Source: Nocardioides luteus | GTDB taxonomy: Bacteria; Actinomycetota; Actinomycetes; Propionibacteriales; Nocardioidaceae | NCBI RefSeq assembly: GCF_014648595.1 | Contig: NZ_BMRK01000004.1 | Coordinates: 143,717 to 207,716, forward strand | DNA: 64,000 bases | Direction of reading: 5' to 3' | Part shown: positions 1 through 9,015 of the stretch, piece after piece | Numbering within the stretch: position 1 is the first letter of the stretch | Layout of the letters: each line of letters starts with the position of its first letter | Program-made: the position numbers and the translations under genes | The notes under the pieces: generated by a model | Seen by the model: the letters and a program-made list of their open reading frames with translations, nothing else | Told to the model about the DNA's origin: nothing | The model's database searches: none

Positions 1-124
1 GCCGCGGTGCCGACGGCGCGCTCCTGGTGTCAAACTCCTGGTCGTTCCCGGCCCGAAGACCGAGACGGCCGAGAAAGCCAGTCACCTTGATTGCGCGTCG
101 GCGATACATAGGTAACCGCAGCGA
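1..124 (+). ncRNA. Conserved structured-RNA-like element, copy 1 of 4
   Basis: This gap holds no gene. It shares ordered blocks with three other gaps (27857-28010, 28196-28324, 29733-29883): GGTGTC (26-31), AGTCACC (80-86), CGTCGGC (96-102) and GGTAACC (111-117). The ends can pair: GCCGCGGT at 1-8 with ACCGCAGC near 114-121, one mismatch. The 3' core resembles the CCGTCAGC...GTAAGC end of c-di-AMP (ydaO/yuaA) riboswitches, which in actinobacteria often precede cell-wall genes; no intact gene follows here. The riboswitch assignment is inference. The element may begin before the window. Confidence 0.4.
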
Positions 125-196
125 GTCCTCTTTATGAGGGCGTCGCCCGTATTTCGCAATGTCATCGATTTCTTCACCGTCCGCAGACGACCGCCA

Positions 197-1015
197 TCAG
201 GCGGCGGCGTGGGCACGGGTCATCATCCCGCCCACCACCTCGACGGATCGACGTCGCCCGACGAGCCGGCCGAGCGTTGCCGCGAGGCGGTTCGATCGAC
301 CTGCGATCACCGAGGGCGGCGGGTTGCGGCGGTCGAGCGCGGACAGCGCCGTGCGCACGACGTCGCTCGCAGCCATCCGACGGGAGCCACCGTCGGCGGC
401 GTCGCCCACGATGTCGAAGAACTCGGTCTCCGTCGCACCCGGCGACAGGGCGAGCACGCGCAGGTCGGTGTCGCGCGCTTCGTACCAGAGCGCCTCGGTG
501 AAGCTGAGCACGAACGCCTTGCACGCTCCGTACACGGCCATCCTCGGGCCGGCCTGGTAGGCCGCCATGCTGGCGACGTTGGCCAGAAAGCCGCCTTCCT
601 GCCCTCGGAGCGACGGCAGGAAGGCGTGGCTGATCTCGACCACGCTCGAGACGTCGAGCGCGATCTCCTTCTGGAGGTCGGCCAGGTCCTCCGTGTGGAA
701 CAGACCGCTGTTCGCGAAGCCTGCGTTGTTCACCACGGCCGTCACCTCGACGCCCGCGTCGCCGAGGCCGCTGCGCAACCGCTGGCCGACACCCGGCAGG
801 GCGAGGTCCATGGGCAGCGTGGTCACGGCGACGCCGTGGGCCGCGCGCAGCTGCGACGCCAACGCGTCGAGACGGTCGGCCCGCCGGGCGACGAGGACGA
901 GGTCGCTACCCCGAGAGGCGAGCCGACGAGCGAACTCCGCACCGATGCCGGCGCTGGCACCGGTGATCAGCACGGTCTGACTGCGGTAGTCCAGGGGCTG
1001 CTTCGAGGGGAGGAT
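197..1015 (-). CDS. SDR family NAD(P)-dependent oxidoreductase, 5' end disturbed
   Basis: A short-chain dehydrogenase. The N-terminal cofactor motif TGASAGIG is followed by VNNAG and by the active-site YxxxK (YGACK) in the order expected of classical SDRs. About 270 residues, close to family size. The substrate cannot be told. No ATG, GTG or TTG is found at the expected first codon: the frame stays open upstream through sequence that is convincingly coding on the other strand (TetR C-terminus from 1013). The usual N-terminus appears to have been lost at a junction near 1013-1015. An internal GTG just before LITGASAG (near 971) could serve but would trim the first beta strand. The gene may be a pseudogene. 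Confidence 0.7.
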   Translation of the reverse strand: MLPSKQPLDYRSQTVLITGASAGIGAEFARRLASRGSDLVLVARRADRLDALASQLRAAHGVAVTTLPMDLALPGVGQRLRSGLGDAGVEVTAVVNNAGFANSGLFHTEDLADLQKEIALDVSSVVEISHAFLPSLRGQEGGFLANVASMAAYQAGPRMAVYGACKAFVLSFTEALWYEARDTDLRVLALSPGATETEFFDIVGDAADGGSRRMAASDVVRTALSALDRRNPPPSVIAGRSNRLAATLGRLVGRRRSVEVVGGMMTRAHAAA

Positions 1016-1360
1016 CCCTGGACCGTCCTTCGCGGCGCCCTCGCGACCGCCCTGAAGACCGAGCCCGACGAGGCGCGGCTGCTCGCGATCTCCCAGATGG
1101 TGTACGAGACGCCGTCGCTCCGAGCGCGCAGCTACGAGAAGCACCTGCGCTGGTACGACAGTCTCGTGCCGCAGGTCGAACGTCGCCTTGGCGACGGCCC
1201 GCGCGCAGTGCTGCGCGCGAAGGCGATCGTCGGCTGCGTCATCACCTGTCTCGACATCGCCGGCGAGGCATGGACCCACGACGGGGGCAAGGCGTCGCTG
1301 ATCGACTACTTCGACACCGCCCTCGACGCAATGCGCTCGGAGAAGAGCGGCTCAGCATGA
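1013..1360 (+). pseudogene. TetR family regulator, C-terminal fragment lacking the DNA-binding domain
   Basis: The last 115 or so codons read as the ligand-binding half of a TetR regulator (DPWTVLRGALATAL through LIDYFDTALDAMRS). The N-terminal helix-turn-helix is absent. Upstream in frame there is only the antisense of the SDR gene. The fragment begins where the SDR N-terminus should end, so a deletion probably fused two genes that were once divergent, a regulator and its target. It cannot bind DNA and is unlikely to be translated. Confidence 0.65.
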
Positions 1361-1993
1361 CGGCGGCGCCGGCGCCACGACCGGCTCGGCGAGCGGCTGC
1401 GGCCCGGCGTACATCGCTCTGAAGAACGGCAGGGTGCGGTGCACCAGCGGGCCGATGAGCATCGCCTCGGCGACGGTGCCGAGGCCGACCATCCCGCCGA
1501 GCATCCAGCCGATCGCGAGCACGGTGATCTCGACGCCCGCGCGGCAGAGCCAGACCGGGGCTCCGGTGCGCTGGTGGAGGCCGGTCATCAGGCCGTCGCG
1601 TGGTCCGGGGCCGAGGCCGGGCGCGATGTAGATGCCGGTCGCCGCAGCCAGCAGGATCAGCCCCGCACCGAAGAGCGCGATCTGGGCGACCAGGGCCGAG
1701 GGCTGTGGGATCAGCCAGAGCCCGAGCTCGGCCGAGGTGCCGACGAGCAGGACGTTGAGAACCGTGCCGACGCCCGGCCTCTGGCGCAGCGGGATCCAGA
1801 CCAGCAGCACGGCCAGCCCGATCAGGTTGGTCATCATCCCGAACGAGATCCCGGTGAGCTCGACGAGACCGGACGCCAGGGTGTTCCAGGGCGCCAGCCC
1901 GAGCGAGGCCTGCACGAGCATGGCGACGGCGATGCCGTACAGGAAGAGTCCAGTTATCAACCACGAGAGCGACTTCAGCGAGAGATCCTTCAC
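1352..1993 (-). CDS. YczE/YitT-like integral membrane protein
   Basis: About 213 residues with around five hydrophobic segments, beginning LSWLITGLFLYGIAVAML and containing the glycine-rich GLGPGPRDGLMTGL stretch characteristic of the YczE membrane family. Transport substrate unknown. I place the start at the GTG at 1993 (VKDLSLKS); a GTG at 2011 is also in frame, and the frame has no stop for a long way upstream, so the start is chosen by context. It is divergent from a MocR regulator (2057). YczE next to a MocR-type YczR regulator is an established pairing, and the regulator very probably controls this gene. The 3' end overlaps the TetR fragment by 9 bases. Confidence 0.75.
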   Translation of the reverse strand: MKDLSLKSLSWLITGLFLYGIAVAMLVQASLGLAPWNTLASGLVELTGISFGMMTNLIGLAVLLVWIPLRQRPGVGTVLNVLLVGTSAELGLWLIPQPSALVAQIALFGAGLILLAAATGIYIAPGLGPGPRDGLMTGLHQRTGAPVWLCRAGVEITVLAIGWMLGGMVGLGTVAEAMLIGPLVHRTLPFFRAMYAGPQPLAEPVVAPAPPSC

Positions 1994-2003
1994 GATCGCC
2001 AAG

Positions 2004-2040
2004 CCAATCACGGGTCCAATCGAAGGTAAAGGAGCCAATC
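2004..2040. promoter_or_regulatory. Three CCAATC direct repeats in the YczE/MocR divergent promoter
   Basis: CCAATC occurs at 2004-2009, 2016-2021 and 2035-2040, all in the same orientation and covering most of the gap between the two divergent genes. Direct repeats are the usual operator layout for MocR regulators, which bind as head-to-tail dimers. Binding here is inference. Confidence 0.5.
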
Positions 2041-2056
2041 GGCGTAAGGTGGCCTC

Positions 2057-3487
2057 ATGCCTCGCGGAAGAATCGGTGCCACTGCTCTGTCTGGCCTGCT
2101 CGGTCAGTGGCAGGGCGACGGCCCGGCGTACGAGACCCTCGCCGAACGCATCCAGCTGCTCCTGATCGACGGACGGCTCTCCGCCGACGTCCGCCTGCCC
2201 TCCGAACGCGAGCTCTCCGAGCGGCTGATGCTGAGCCGCACCACCATCACCGCAGCCTACCGCCGCCTGCGCGAGCACGGCTACGCGCTGAGCGTGCAGG
2301 GGTCCGGCACGACCACGAAGCTCCCGCCGACCGCGCCCGACTCCTTCGCCGAGGGTGGCGAGATCGACCTGGTCCGGGCCACGCTCCCGGCGACGCGACG
2401 CCTCCCCGAGGCAGCCGTCGAGGCGACCCGGCGGCTCGGCGAGCACATGACCGGCCCCGGCTACACGCTCTGGGGCATCGAGGAGCTCCGCGAGCAGATC
2501 GCCGCCCGCTACACCGCCCGCGGCCTGGCGACCGACCCCGACCAGATCATGGTGACCACCGGTGGCCAGAGCGCGATCGCCCTGCTCGCCCGCACCGTCA
2601 TCAGCCGCGGCGACCGGGCCTACGCCGAGAGCCCGTCCTACCCCAACGCGTACGACGCCCTCAGCCTTGCCGGGGCCCGCATCATCACCAGCCCGGTGAC
2701 CACCGACGCCGGCTGGGACATGCCCGCGATGGAGGCCGCGATCGCACGCACCACCCCCGTGATGGCGTACGTCATGCCCGACTTCCACAACCCGACGTCC
2801 CGCTCGATGTCGACCGAGGACCGGCTCCGCCTGCTGCACGCCGCGGCCAAGGTGGACACCCTGGTGGTCGCCGACGACACCACCGCCGAGCTGGACATCG
2901 ACCGCCACCACTCCTTCCCGCCGCTCGCGGCGATGGCCGGCGAGCACCAGGCACGGGTCGTCCACATCGGCTCGGCGAGCAAGATGCTGTGGGGCGGGCT
3001 GCGGGTGGGCTGGATCCGCGCCGATCCGGTGCTGCTGACGCAGATCGCCAGCGGCCGCTCGGCGACCGACCTCGGCACCCCGATCTGGGAGCAGCTGGTC
3101 ACCAGCCTGCTCTTCGAGCACCTGCCTGAGATCCTCCAGGAGCGCGCCGACCAGCTCGCCGCCGGCCGGGCCGCGCTCTACCACGCGATGCGCGAGCACC
3201 TGCCCGACTGGGAGCTGCCGCCGCGCATCGACGGCGGCCTCTCCGCCTGGGTCGGCCTGCCCGCCCCGGTGAGCTCCCAGCTCACGCTCGCGGCCCGGCC
3301 GCACGGCCTGCTGGTCACCGCCGGGCCGAGATTCGGCGTGGACGGTGCCTACGAGCGCCACCTGCGGCTGGCGATCACGCCACGTCCCGACCTGGTCCGG
3401 CGCGGCGTCGAGATCCTCGCCGAGGTGTGGCCGCGCGCCGCCTCGACCCCGGCGCTGGCTCTCACCACCTCCGAAGCCGTGGTCTGA
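2057..3487 (+). CDS. MocR-type transcriptional regulator (GntR HTH + aminotransferase fold), YczR-like
   Basis: 476 residues, normal for MocR proteins. The N-terminal winged helix (about 22-90) carries the GntR signature LPSERELSERLMLSRTT. A linker leads to a fold-type I aminotransferase domain with a PLP-binding lysine at K309 in GSASKMLWGG and a downstream RVGWI. Such domains normally sense PLP or an amine and do not catalyse. Start ATG 2057 gives a natural N-terminus. It is divergent from the YczE-like gene, the classical YczR/YczE arrangement, and probably activates that gene through the CCAATC repeats. Confidence 0.88.
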   Translation: MPRGRIGATALSGLLGQWQGDGPAYETLAERIQLLLIDGRLSADVRLPSERELSERLMLSRTTITAAYRRLREHGYALSVQGSGTTTKLPPTAPDSFAEGGEIDLVRATLPATRRLPEAAVEATRRLGEHMTGPGYTLWGIEELREQIAARYTARGLATDPDQIMVTTGGQSAIALLARTVISRGDRAYAESPSYPNAYDALSLAGARIITSPVTTDAGWDMPAMEAAIARTTPVMAYVMPDFHNPTSRSMSTEDRLRLLHAAAKVDTLVVADDTTAELDIDRHHSFPPLAAMAGEHQARVVHIGSASKMLWGGLRVGWIRADPVLLTQIASGRSATDLGTPIWEQLVTSLLFEHLPEILQERADQLAAGRAALYHAMREHLPDWELPPRIDGGLSAWVGLPAPVSSQLTLAARPHGLLVTAGPRFGVDGAYERHLRLAITPRPDLVRRGVEILAEVWPRAASTPALALTTSEAVV

Positions 3488-3519
3488 ACCGTCTGTCAAG
3501 AAGTTCGCAGGAACTCGTT

Positions 3520-3543
3520 GTGACCCGCGCCACATTGGGTCAC
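3520..3543. promoter_or_regulatory. Inverted repeat GTGACCC-N10-GGGTCAC upstream of acyl-CoA ligase
   Basis: Perfect 7-bp arms at 3520-3526 and 3537-3543, ending two bases before the first possible start of the ligase gene. The position suggests an operator overlapping the leader or a leaderless promoter. The binding protein is unknown. Confidence 0.4.
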
Positions 3544-3544
3544 G

Positions 3545-5179
3545 ATGTGCAGCATGCAAGGACTGATCCAGGACGCACCGCTGACCATCGAGACGATCAT
3601 CCGGCGCGCCGAGCGCGTCTTCCCGACGCGGGAGATCGTCACCAAGACCGCCACCGGGCTCGAGCGCAACACCTACCAGGACCTCGCCACCGAGGTCCGC
3701 AAGCAGGCCGGCATCCTCGACCACCTCGGCATCTCCGAGGACGGCCGAGTGGCGAGCTTTTCGTGGAACACCATGCGCCACCTGGCGCTCTACTACTCGG
3801 TCCCGTGCACCGGCCGGGTGCTCCACACCGGCAACATCCGCTACTTCCCCGAGCAGCTCGTCTACACGTTCAACCACGCCGAGGACGAGGCCGTCTTCGT
3901 GGACCGATCGCTGCTCGGCCTGCTGGCGCCGCTGCTCCCGCAGCTGACCACGCTCAAGCACGTCGTGGTGATGGACGACGGGGCTCCGACGCCGCTCCCC
4001 GAGGACCCGCGGGTCGTCTCCTACGAGCAGCTGCTGGCCGAGGTCGAGGAGGGGGCGATCGAGGGCCGGGTCACCGACGAGCGCACCGCCGCCGGGATCT
4101 GCTACACCTCCGGCACCACCGGCAACCCGAAGGGCGTCGTCTACACCCACCGCTCGCAGTACCTGCATGCGCTGGCCTCGCTGTCCGGCACCCTGTTCGG
4201 TACCAACGACCGTGACCGCGTCCTGCCGGTCGTCCCCTTCTTCCACGCCAACGGCTGGGGCTTCGCCCACTCCTCGCTGCTGGCCGGCGCCAACATGATC
4301 CTGCCCGGCCCCGACCTCTCGCCGGCCGGACTCATCACGCTGCTCGAGAGCGAGAAGGTCACGATCGCCGCCGGCGTGCCGACGATCTGGATGGGCATGG
4401 TCCCGCTGCTCGAGGACGCGGACCTCTCCGCGCTGCGTGTGGTCGTCTGCGGCGGCTCGGCGGTGCCGAAGTCGCTCTCGGAGGCCTGGCGCGAGGCGAT
4501 CGGGCTGCCGATCACCCAGGCCTGGGGCATGACCGAGATGTCCCCGCTCGGCAGCGTGTTCAACGAGCGCGCCGAGATCGCGGACCTCTCCGAGGAGGAG
4601 AAGGCCGACTACCGTACGTCGCCGGGCATCCCGGCCGTCGGCGTCGAGCTGCGCATCGTGGAGCCCGGGACCACCGACGAGCTCCCTTGGGACGGCGTGA
4701 CCACCGGCGAGCTCGAGGCCCGCGGACCATGGATCGCCTCGGGCTACTACAAGGTCGAGGACTCCGGCTCCTTCTCCCCCGACGGCTGGCTGCGGACGGG
4801 TGACATCGCGGCGATCGAGCCGCTGGGCTACGTACGCATCGTGGACCGCACCAAGGACCTGGTGAAGTCCGGTGGCGAGTGGATCTCGACCGTCGCGATC
4901 GAGAACCTGATCATGGGCCACCCGAGCATCTCGGAGGCGGCCGTCGTCGCGGTGCCGCACCCGAAGTGGGGAGAGCGGCCGCTGGCGTTCGCGGTCGTCA
5001 AGGAGGGCGAGTCGGTGACCAAGGAGGAGCTGCTCGGCTACCTCGGCGACAACCTCGGCAAGTGGCAGGTGCCCGACGACGTGGTCTTCATCGACGAGGT
5101 GCCGAAGACCTCCGTCGGGAAGTTCTCGAAGAAGACGCTGCGCGAGGAGTACGCCGACTACAAGCTGCCGACGGTCTAG
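3545..5179 (+). CDS. Long/medium-chain fatty-acid-CoA ligase (AMP-binding)
   Basis: Activates a carboxylic acid with ATP to the acyl-adenylate and then to the CoA thioester. 544 residues, typical of AlkK-like ligases. Visible motifs are the P-loop [11 protein letters not shown] (near residue 188), an aromatic GWG patch, [16 protein letters not shown], and a C-terminal [10 protein letters not shown] with the catalytic lysine. Start ATG 3545 or the in-frame ATG three codons later (3554). It stands alone and converges on the SARP gene. Chain-length preference cannot be read from sequence. Confidence 0.9.
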   Translation: MCSMQGLIQDAPLTIETIIRRAERVFPTREIVTKTATGLERNTYQDLATEVRKQAGILDHLGISEDGRVASFSWNTMRHLALYYSVPCTGRVLHTGNIRYFPEQLVYTFNHAEDEAVFVDRSLLGLLAPLLPQLTTLKHVVVMDDGAPTPLPEDPRVVSYEQLLAEVEEGAIEGRVTDERTAAGICYTSGTTGNPKGVVYTHRSQYLHALASLSGTLFGTNDRDRVLPVVPFFHANGWGFAHSSLLAGANMILPGPDLSPAGLITLLESEKVTIAAGVPTIWMGMVPLLEDADLSALRVVVCGGSAVPKSLSEAWREAIGLPITQAWGMTEMSPLGSVFNERAEIADLSEEEKADYRTSPGIPAVGVELRIVEPGTTDELPWDGVTTGELEARGPWIASGYYKVEDSGSFSPDGWLRTGDIAAIEPLGYVRIVDRTKDLVKSGGEWISTVAIENLIMGHPSISEAAVVAVPHPKWGERPLAFAVVKEGESVTKEELLGYLGDNLGKWQVPDDVVFIDEVPKTSVGKFSKKTLREEYADYKLPTV

Positions 5180-5184
5180 CCGGC

Positions 5185-7905
5185 TCAGCCCAGCCGCGCG
5201 AGGATCGAGTCGCACTCGGTCCTCGCGCTGCGGGCGTCCTCGACCTTGCCGAGGGCGGCCCGGGTCTCGGCCAGATGACCGAGCGCGTCGGCGAGGCCCG
5301 GCAGGTCGCCGGCGGCACGTAGCTTGGTCACCGCCTCCTCGAAGTGGCCGGTGGCCTCCTCGAGCGAGCCGAGCTGCTGATGGATCCAGCCGATCGTGGC
5401 CACGACGTTGCCCTCGCTGCGGTAGCCGGGGGCCAGCCGGCGCAGATCGGCGAGCGCGGTCTCGCAGTGGCGCAGCCCGGCCTCGTAGGAGCCGTCGAGC
5501 GCCTCGTAGAGCCCGAGCCGGCCGGTGGTCCACGCCGCTCGGATCAGGTCGCCCGCACGGGCGAAGACCTCCGCCGCCCGGGAAGCGTACGCAGCAGCCC
5601 CGGCATGATCGCCGGAGGCCGTGGCCACCGTGGCCAGCCGGTGCAGGGACTTCCCCTCGGCCGCCAGATCGCCGGACCCGACCGCCAGCTCGAGGGCCCC
5701 GCCGAGATGGTCGAGGGCCTCGTCGACCCGGTTCAGCCGCCCGCAGGCCGCGCCCGCGGCCCGCTGCACGACGCCCAGCCCGGCCGGGTCGCCGCCCTGC
5801 GAGACGCTGCGGCGAACCACCGGGAGAGCAGCCTCGGCCAGCGCGGCGAGTTCGATCCAGCGACCCTGGAGGTCGAGCAGCCGCTCCAGGGCTCCGATGA
5901 GCAGCACGACGCGGTCAGGCGCCAGGTCTCGGGCGACGGCGACATCGATCACCCGAGAGACGACCAGCAGCTGGGTGGCGATCCAGGCCAGCGCCTCGCC
6001 GCTGTCACCGACGACCTCGACGGTGACCCCCTCGCGCATCGGCTCGGTGGCATCGAGGTGATCCTGGTGGGGATCGTAGGTGCTGAGCACGGCGCGGGCG
6101 CTGAAGACGTAGTGGTCGATCATCCGCAGCTCGGCCGGCGCGCGCAGCGCCTCCGGATCGCTCCCGGCGAGGTCGGCGGCATACTCCCTCAGCAGGTCGT
6201 GCAGTACGAAGCGCCCCGGCGCCACCTCGATCACCAGGCTGGCCTCGGTGAGCTCGTCGAGCAGGCGGCGAGCGCGCACCCGAGAGACGGCGGCCAGGCT
6301 GGCGGCGGCCGGGATGGTGATCGACGGACCCGGATGCAGGCCGATCAGCCGGAAGAGCTGCGCGGCGGCGTCGGTGAGGTGACGGACCGACCAGGAGAAG
6401 GTCGCGCGGAGGTCGCCGCGGCCACCACCGAAGCCGTCCAGACGCGACTCGCCGAGCTCGTCGGCCAGGTCGGCGAGGGCGTAGGCCGGCCTGGTCGAGG
6501 CTCGGGCGGCCACGACCGACAGCGTCAGCGGCAGCGAGGCGCACAGCTCGATGATCCGGTCGACGGCCTCCGGCTCGGCCAGCAGCCGCTCCTCACCGAG
6601 CCGCCCGGCCAGCAGCTGGTAGGCCTCGGCGTCGTCGAGCAACCCCAGCTCCATCGGCCGTGCCCCCGCCTCGACGACCACCCCGGAGAGCCTGTTGCGG
6701 CTGGTCACCAGGGTCACGCACCCCGGGCTGCCCGGGAGCAGACTGCGCACCTGCTCGCTGTCGCGGGCGTTGTCGAGCACGAGCAGCACCCGCTTGCCCG
6801 CCAGCTTGCTGCGCAGCAGCCCGGCACGGCCGTCGATGTCCTGCGGCTGACGGGAGCGCTCGACACCGAATCCCTCGAGCACGACCCCGAGCGCGTCCAA
6901 CGGGTCGAGGGCGTCGCGCGGGTCGAAACCGCGCAGGTTCACGAAGACCTGACCGTCCGGGAAGCGTGGTGCGGTCCGGTGGGCCCAGTGGAGCGCCAGC
7001 GTCGTCTTGCCGATCCCTGCCGTGCCCGCGATCGCAGAGATCACCACGGCCCGGCCGTCGTCGGCGGCGACCATGTCGTCGAGCATCGTCAGCTGCTCCT
7101 CGCGCCCGGCGAAGGCCGAGACGACCGGCGGCAGCTGGCGCGGCACGACCGGCTCGTCTGCAGCGATGGTGGCCGGGTCGTCGCCGTCGAGGATGCGCTG
7201 ATTCAGGTCACGGACATCCTTGGACGGCTCGACGCCGAGCTCGTCGCGCAGGATCCGGAAGAGCCGCTGATAGGCGTCGAGCGCCTCGGCGGTGCGGCCG
7301 GAGTGCCACAGCGCGGTCATCAGCAGCAGCCAGAGCCCCTCGCGCAGCGGGTTGGCCTCGACGTACGGCCCGAGGTCGCCGACCACGGCGGCCTGCCGGC
7401 CGAGCGCGAGATCGGCGGCGGCGCGGGACTCCACCGCGACCAGGCGCAGCTCTTCGAGCCGGGCGGCCTCGGTGGTGATCATCTGGGAGTCACCGACCCC
7501 GCCGTACGCACCGCCGGCCCACAGCCGGAGCGCGGCGTCGAAGAGCATGCTGGCGCGCTCGTGGTCGTTCGACCCGGAGGCGATCCGGCCCTGTTCGACC
7601 AGGTCCTCGAACCGGATCTGGTCGACGTCCGCGCCGACCAGCGCGTAGCCGTTCGCGCGCAGCTCCAGGTGATGACGGTCCTCGCCCAGGGCCCGGCGCA
7701 GATCGCGGACACGCTGATGGAGCAGGTTCACCCCCGTCGCCGGAGGCGAACCGCTCCACAGCTCCTCGATCAACAGGTCGGACGAGACCGGCGCCCCCCG
7801 CGCGGCCGTCAGGACAGCGAGCAGCGTCCGCCGCGTACGCGACAGCCTCTGCACCGTGCCGTCGTCGCAGACCAGCTCGACGACGCCTAGGACCCGGACC
7901 CGCAC
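5185..7905 (-). CDS. SARP/AfsR-type regulator (OmpR-like wHTH, BTAD, NB-ARC, TPR)
   Basis: About 906 residues. An N-terminal OmpR-like winged helix (about 1-90) is followed by a bacterial transcriptional activation domain (about 95-240), an NB-ARC ATPase with P-loop GTAGIGKTTLA and LVLDNARD, and a C-terminal TPR-like alpha-solenoid. This is the AfsR layout of large SARPs, which activate promoters carrying direct repeats, often of secondary-metabolism genes. No biosynthetic cluster is visible in this window. I choose the GTG at 7905 because AGGAGG lies just upstream (7910-7915); an ATG at 7926 is also in frame. It ends 5 bases from the ligase gene, tail to tail. Confidence 0.85.
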   Translation of the reverse strand: MRVRVLGVVELVCDDGTVQRLSRTRRTLLAVLTAARGAPVSSDLLIEELWSGSPPATGVNLLHQRVRDLRRALGEDRHHLELRANGYALVGADVDQIRFEDLVEQGRIASGSNDHERASMLFDAALRLWAGGAYGGVGDSQMITTEAARLEELRLVAVESRAAADLALGRQAAVVGDLGPYVEANPLREGLWLLLMTALWHSGRTAEALDAYQRLFRILRDELGVEPSKDVRDLNQRILDGDDPATIAADEPVVPRQLPPVVSAFAGREEQLTMLDDMVAADDGRAVVISAIAGTAGIGKTTLALHWAHRTAPRFPDGQVFVNLRGFDPRDALDPLDALGVVLEGFGVERSRQPQDIDGRAGLLRSKLAGKRVLLVLDNARDSEQVRSLLPGSPGCVTLVTSRNRLSGVVVEAGARPMELGLLDDAEAYQLLAGRLGEERLLAEPEAVDRIIELCASLPLTLSVVAARASTRPAYALADLADELGESRLDGFGGGRGDLRATFSWSVRHLTDAAAQLFRLIGLHPGPSITIPAAASLAAVSRVRARRLLDELTEASLVIEVAPGRFVLHDLLREYAADLAGSDPEALRAPAELRMIDHYVFSARAVLSTYDPHQDHLDATEPMREGVTVEVVGDSGEALAWIATQLLVVSRVIDVAVARDLAPDRVVLLIGALERLLDLQGRWIELAALAEAALPVVRRSVSQGGDPAGLGVVQRAAGAACGRLNRVDEALDHLGGALELAVGSGDLAAEGKSLHRLATVATASGDHAGAAAYASRAAEVFARAGDLIRAAWTTGRLGLYEALDGSYEAGLRHCETALADLRRLAPGYRSEGNVVATIGWIHQQLGSLEEATGHFEEAVTKLRAAGDLPGLADALGHLAETRAALGKVEDARSARTECDSILARLG

Positions 7906-8026
7906 GACACCTCCTGTTGACCACACGCAGCACTACGTCCGAGACGTCTCATCGTCTCACCACCACGAAGGTGCAGACGCCTGTTGCTGCCAGAAGGTTG
8001 CCTGGAGGTTGGTTAAAGGTTCCGGG

Positions 8027-8617
8027 TCACGGAACCCGCCACAGGCCTTTCTCGCCGCCCTTGTCGATCTGGAAACCGACCTGCTTGATGTTCACTCCGA
8101 CCGGCACGACGAACGGCACCAGGGCGGTGCGCTGGTCGCGCGGCTGCAGGCCGAGCGGCTCCGGGAACAGCTCCCCGCCGTCGATCTCGACCTGGCCGGG
8201 GTGGCTCTTGTACTTCTTGCCCGAGGCATCGACGATCGTCGTACCGGAGGCGGGGTTGTCGTTGAAGACCCGCGATCCGGCGTTGACGACCTGGACCTCG
8301 ACGGCCATCACCCGCGACCCCGGAGGGGTCTCGGTGCCGTCGGTGAACGACGTCTCGAAGACGTCCTGGACGATCACCCGCAACAGGATCCCGGGCGCCT
8401 CGCCCTTGATGGTGCCCTCTGCCGTCAGTCCGAGCTGCTGGTTCTGCTCGATCCTTTCAGTGCTGTCGACGGTGATCACCTTCTTCTCCATCGCGGGGTT
8501 CTCGCCATGGTTGTTGCTGTAGAACCCGTAGTCGATGGAACTGTCAGAACCGCAGCCGACCCCGGCCGCCGCGACGGCTCCCCCGAGGATCAGCATGGCC
8601 ACACGGCGCACACGCAC
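8027..8617 (-). CDS. Secreted lipoprotein, DUF4352-like
   Basis: 196 residues. A signal peptide (RVRRVAMLILGGAVAAAG) leads to a lipobox with cysteine near residue 22 (VGCG). The mature part is a beta-rich domain with VMAVEVQVVNAG and DASGKKYKS patterns that resemble the DUF4352 immunoglobulin-like fold of actinobacterial lipoproteins. Probably anchored on the outer face of the membrane; function unknown. Its promoter region contains a large near-perfect palindrome (8631-8677). Confidence 0.7.
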   Translation of the reverse strand: MRVRRVAMLILGGAVAAAGVGCGSDSSIDYGFYSNNHGENPAMEKKVITVDSTERIEQNQQLGLTAEGTIKGEAPGILLRVIVQDVFETSFTDGTETPPGSRVMAVEVQVVNAGSRVFNDNPASGTTIVDASGKKYKSHPGQVEIDGGELFPEPLGLQPRDQRTALVPFVVPVGVNIKQVGFQIDKGGEKGLWRVP

Positions 8618-8630
8618 TCCTTATGAAATT

Positions 8631-8677
8631 TGTTGCCATGGAAAGGTAATTGTTCCCCCTGATTTACCATGGCAACA
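8631..8677. promoter_or_regulatory. Paired CCATGG-centred palindromes in lipoprotein promoter
   Basis: TGTTGCCATGG at 8631-8641 is an exact inverted copy of CCATGGCAACA at 8667-8677. Each arm is itself close to a palindrome of form TTNCCATGGNAA. This looks like two operator sites about 36 bp apart, a spacing suited to cooperative or looping repressor binding. The cognate regulator is not identifiable. Confidence 0.5.
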
Positions 8678-8739
8678 TGCCGGACTCCAAGCAGTCGGCC
8701 TAGGGTCTAAGGTCCCAATCGGCCGATAACTCTTGGTGG

Positions 8740-9006
8740 CTATGACCACAGCGCGAAGTAGTAGACGAGCACCGGGATCACGGGCGCGACGAGAAACCAC
8801 GGCGTGACCAGCGAAAGCTTGTTGATCAGCCGGACGCCTGCCACCGCGACCACTCCGAGCAGCACGGAGATGACGAAAAGTCCTTCGCGGGCGCCGCCCT
8901 TGTCGGCCCCGGTCGCGCCGAGCGCGGCCATCGCCAGGGAGTGCAGCAGGACGACGGAGCAGAGCAGCGACGAGGCGACGTACTTCTTCACCTGCTCGAC
9001 ATGCAC
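8740..9006 (-). CDS. Small membrane protein, three predicted transmembrane segments
   Basis: 88 residues with hydrophobic stretches SSLLCSVVLLHSLAMAAL, LFVISVLLGVVAVAGV and WFLVAPVIPVLVYYFAL. No recognised family. It ends about 120 bases from the lipoprotein start and begins 10 bases after the YjbR gene on the same strand, so it is probably co-transcribed with that gene. It could be a small integral membrane accessory protein; nothing more can be said. Confidence 0.6.
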   Translation of the reverse strand: MHVEQVKKYVASSLLCSVVLLHSLAMAALGATGADKGGAREGLFVISVLLGVVAVAGVRLINKLSLVTPWFLVAPVIPVLVYYFALWS

Positions 9007-9015
9007 GAGCGGACC

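Noticed and set aside
1012-1017. GGATCC (BamHI site) exactly at the SDR/TetR junction, possible cloning or assembly chimera
   Set aside because: A six-base word is common by chance in this GC range, and both sides look native; noted only as something read mapping could settle.
134-1360. Long open frame on the plus strand over the SDR gene
   Set aside because: Its first 290 codons are the antisense of a clear SDR gene and have no protein-like pattern; only the TetR-like end is kept as a fragment.
1994-5533. Continuous minus-strand open frame through the MocR and acyl-CoA ligase genes
   Set aside because: Antisense of two well-supported genes in a high-GC genome; only the membrane-protein end (1352-1993) is real.
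5344-7890. 848-codon plus-strand frame opposite the SARP gene
   Set aside because: Antisense shadow without domain motifs; the SARP frame has clear wHTH, P-loop and TPR features.
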